Below are positions 63,545 through 64,000 of a stretch of 64,000 bases of DNA, piece by piece. How positions within the stretch are numbered: the stretch's first letter is position 1; every line of letters starts with the position of its first letter. The position numbers and the translations under genes are program-made. The notes beneath the pieces were generated by a model. It searched no databases and was not told the DNA's origin. It saw only the letters and a list, made by a program, of their open reading frames with translations. This DNA comes from Dyadobacter arcticus (GTDB taxonomy: Bacteria; Bacteroidota; Bacteroidia; Cytophagales; Spirosomataceae), in NCBI RefSeq assembly GCF_011762185.1, contig NZ_JAASQJ010000002.1:806001-870000 (forward strand). Direction: 5' to 3'.

Positions 63545-64000
63545 GGTACTTTCTTAACCCCCATTCTGTGCCCAATAGGAATACAATCAGAAAAAACAGC
63601 CATTTCATATAAATCAGCTCGACCATTTCTTCACTGCTATCGAGCCTGTCCGCGGGGCGATCACTTTTCAATTTGCTGATAAAGCTGGCAAATGTGGACG
63701 GTGCAACAAATTCTCCCCCGGACCTGCCTGCCAATTCCCTCAGCATTCCGAAATCGGCGGTGGTATTATTAAGTTCGAGGTCAACATTTCTAATCACAAA
63801 CTGCCCGCTGATTCGCTCCTGCCCGCCACGTAATGTAGCCGAGGCAACATAACGGTACACTCCCTGGGACAGCCCGCTAATATTAAACCGGGGCGACTCT
63901 TTGGTATGGGTATAGGTAAACTGACGGGCCTTGCCTTTTTCGTCAGTCAGGTTCAGAATCACTTCCTGGCCGAAAATCGGTTCATAAATGTCATTGTAAA
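63531..64000 (-). CDS. C-terminal part of a membrane-anchored, VWA/BatA-like protein (5' end outside window)
   Basis: The frame is open to the window end, so at least 156 residues of a longer protein are seen; the GTG at 63962 is internal. Visible: Ig-like strands (FNISGLSQGVYRYVASATLRGG), then FGMLRELAGRSGGEFVAPS, a linker, and one C-terminal hydrophobic helix (MKWLFFLIVFLLGTEWGLRKY) with a short basic tail. This end is typical of large Bacteroidota proteins with a VWA-like domain and C-terminal anchor, but the diagnostic part lies outside. Overlaps the DUF2279 start by 14 bases. Confidence 0.75.
   Translation of the reverse strand, partial: YNDIYEPIFGQEVILNLTDEKGKARQFTYTHTKESPRFNISGLSQGVYRYVASATLRGGQERISGQFVIRNVDLELNNTTADFGMLRELAGRSGGEFVAPSTFASFISKLKSDRPADRLDSSEEMVELIYMKWLFFLIVFLLGTEWGLRKYHGGY

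Overview
The window reads as chromosome of a Bacteroidota bacterium of the order Cytophagales, most like Dyadobacter or a relative in the Spirosomataceae. The evidence is gene content typical of that phylum (DUF5686, DUF4403, DUF2027-Smr, DUF2279, DUF4833 and DUF6934 proteins, a close match to sphingobacterial serine palmitoyltransferase), near absence of Shine-Dalgarno sites, and TAnnTTTG-type -7 promoter elements. The genus is inferred. Coding density is high. I saw no tRNA, rRNA, insertion sequence, prophage or CRISPR array. One structural RNA, RNase P RNA, is present near 60 kb.

Layout. 1-3.5 kb: end of a MATE exporter, a GapN-like aldehyde dehydrogenase that lacks the usual catalytic Glu, and a DUF6934 gene plus a small gene. 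3.5-10.3 kb: sulfatase with HEAT repeats, two convergent hybrid histidine kinases, a DUF421 membrane protein. 10.3-21.5 kb (minus strand): a probable operon of cmoA, an isoprenylcysteine-type methyltransferase, a type II NADH dehydrogenase, a large GAF protein, an HD protein with a Pycsar-type membrane effector domain, a lipoprotein, and a 1262-residue metallophosphoesterase with a kinase-like middle region and an outer-membrane barrel. 21.6-34.8 kb (minus strand): a lipid locus. Serine palmitoyltransferase, a GNAT-type acyltransferase (candidate bacterial ceramide synthase) and an epimerase-type reductase (candidate CerR) are joined by 4-base ATGA overlaps. They are followed by a DUF5686 outer-membrane protein and a likely head-group cassette: nucleotidyltransferase, ATP-grasp enzyme, CDP-alcohol phosphatidyltransferase, LPG-synthase/UPF0104 membrane protein, HAD hydrolase, PfkB kinase, DUF4833. 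A TetR regulator with a perfect 18-bp palindrome in its leader lies just upstream.

34.9-45.6 kb: mixed periplasmic and envelope genes (ApbE, three proteins with Tat-like signals, a polytopic membrane protein, an alpha/beta hydrolase, a Crp-family regulator, a secreted glutamine-amidotransferase-like protein). 45.6-50.9 kb: MarR-GNAT fusion, LpxB, QueD, a divergent heptose epimerase, SufB. 51-57.9 kb: Kef-type antiporter, D-cysteine desulfhydrase-like enzyme, RluD, a GNAT acetyltransferase, and the rpsP-rimM-trmD translation operon, whose S16 protein carries a very long Glu/Val/Ala repeat tail. 58-64 kb: OmpA-family protein, rnpB, DUF4403, DUF2027-Smr and DUF2279 proteins, and the C-terminal end of a membrane-anchored protein cut by the window edge.

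The two regions most worth testing as systems are the GAF / HD-PycTM / lipoprotein / phosphoesterase-barrel operon (10.3-18.6 kb) and the sphingolipid plus head-group locus (21.6-34.8 kb).
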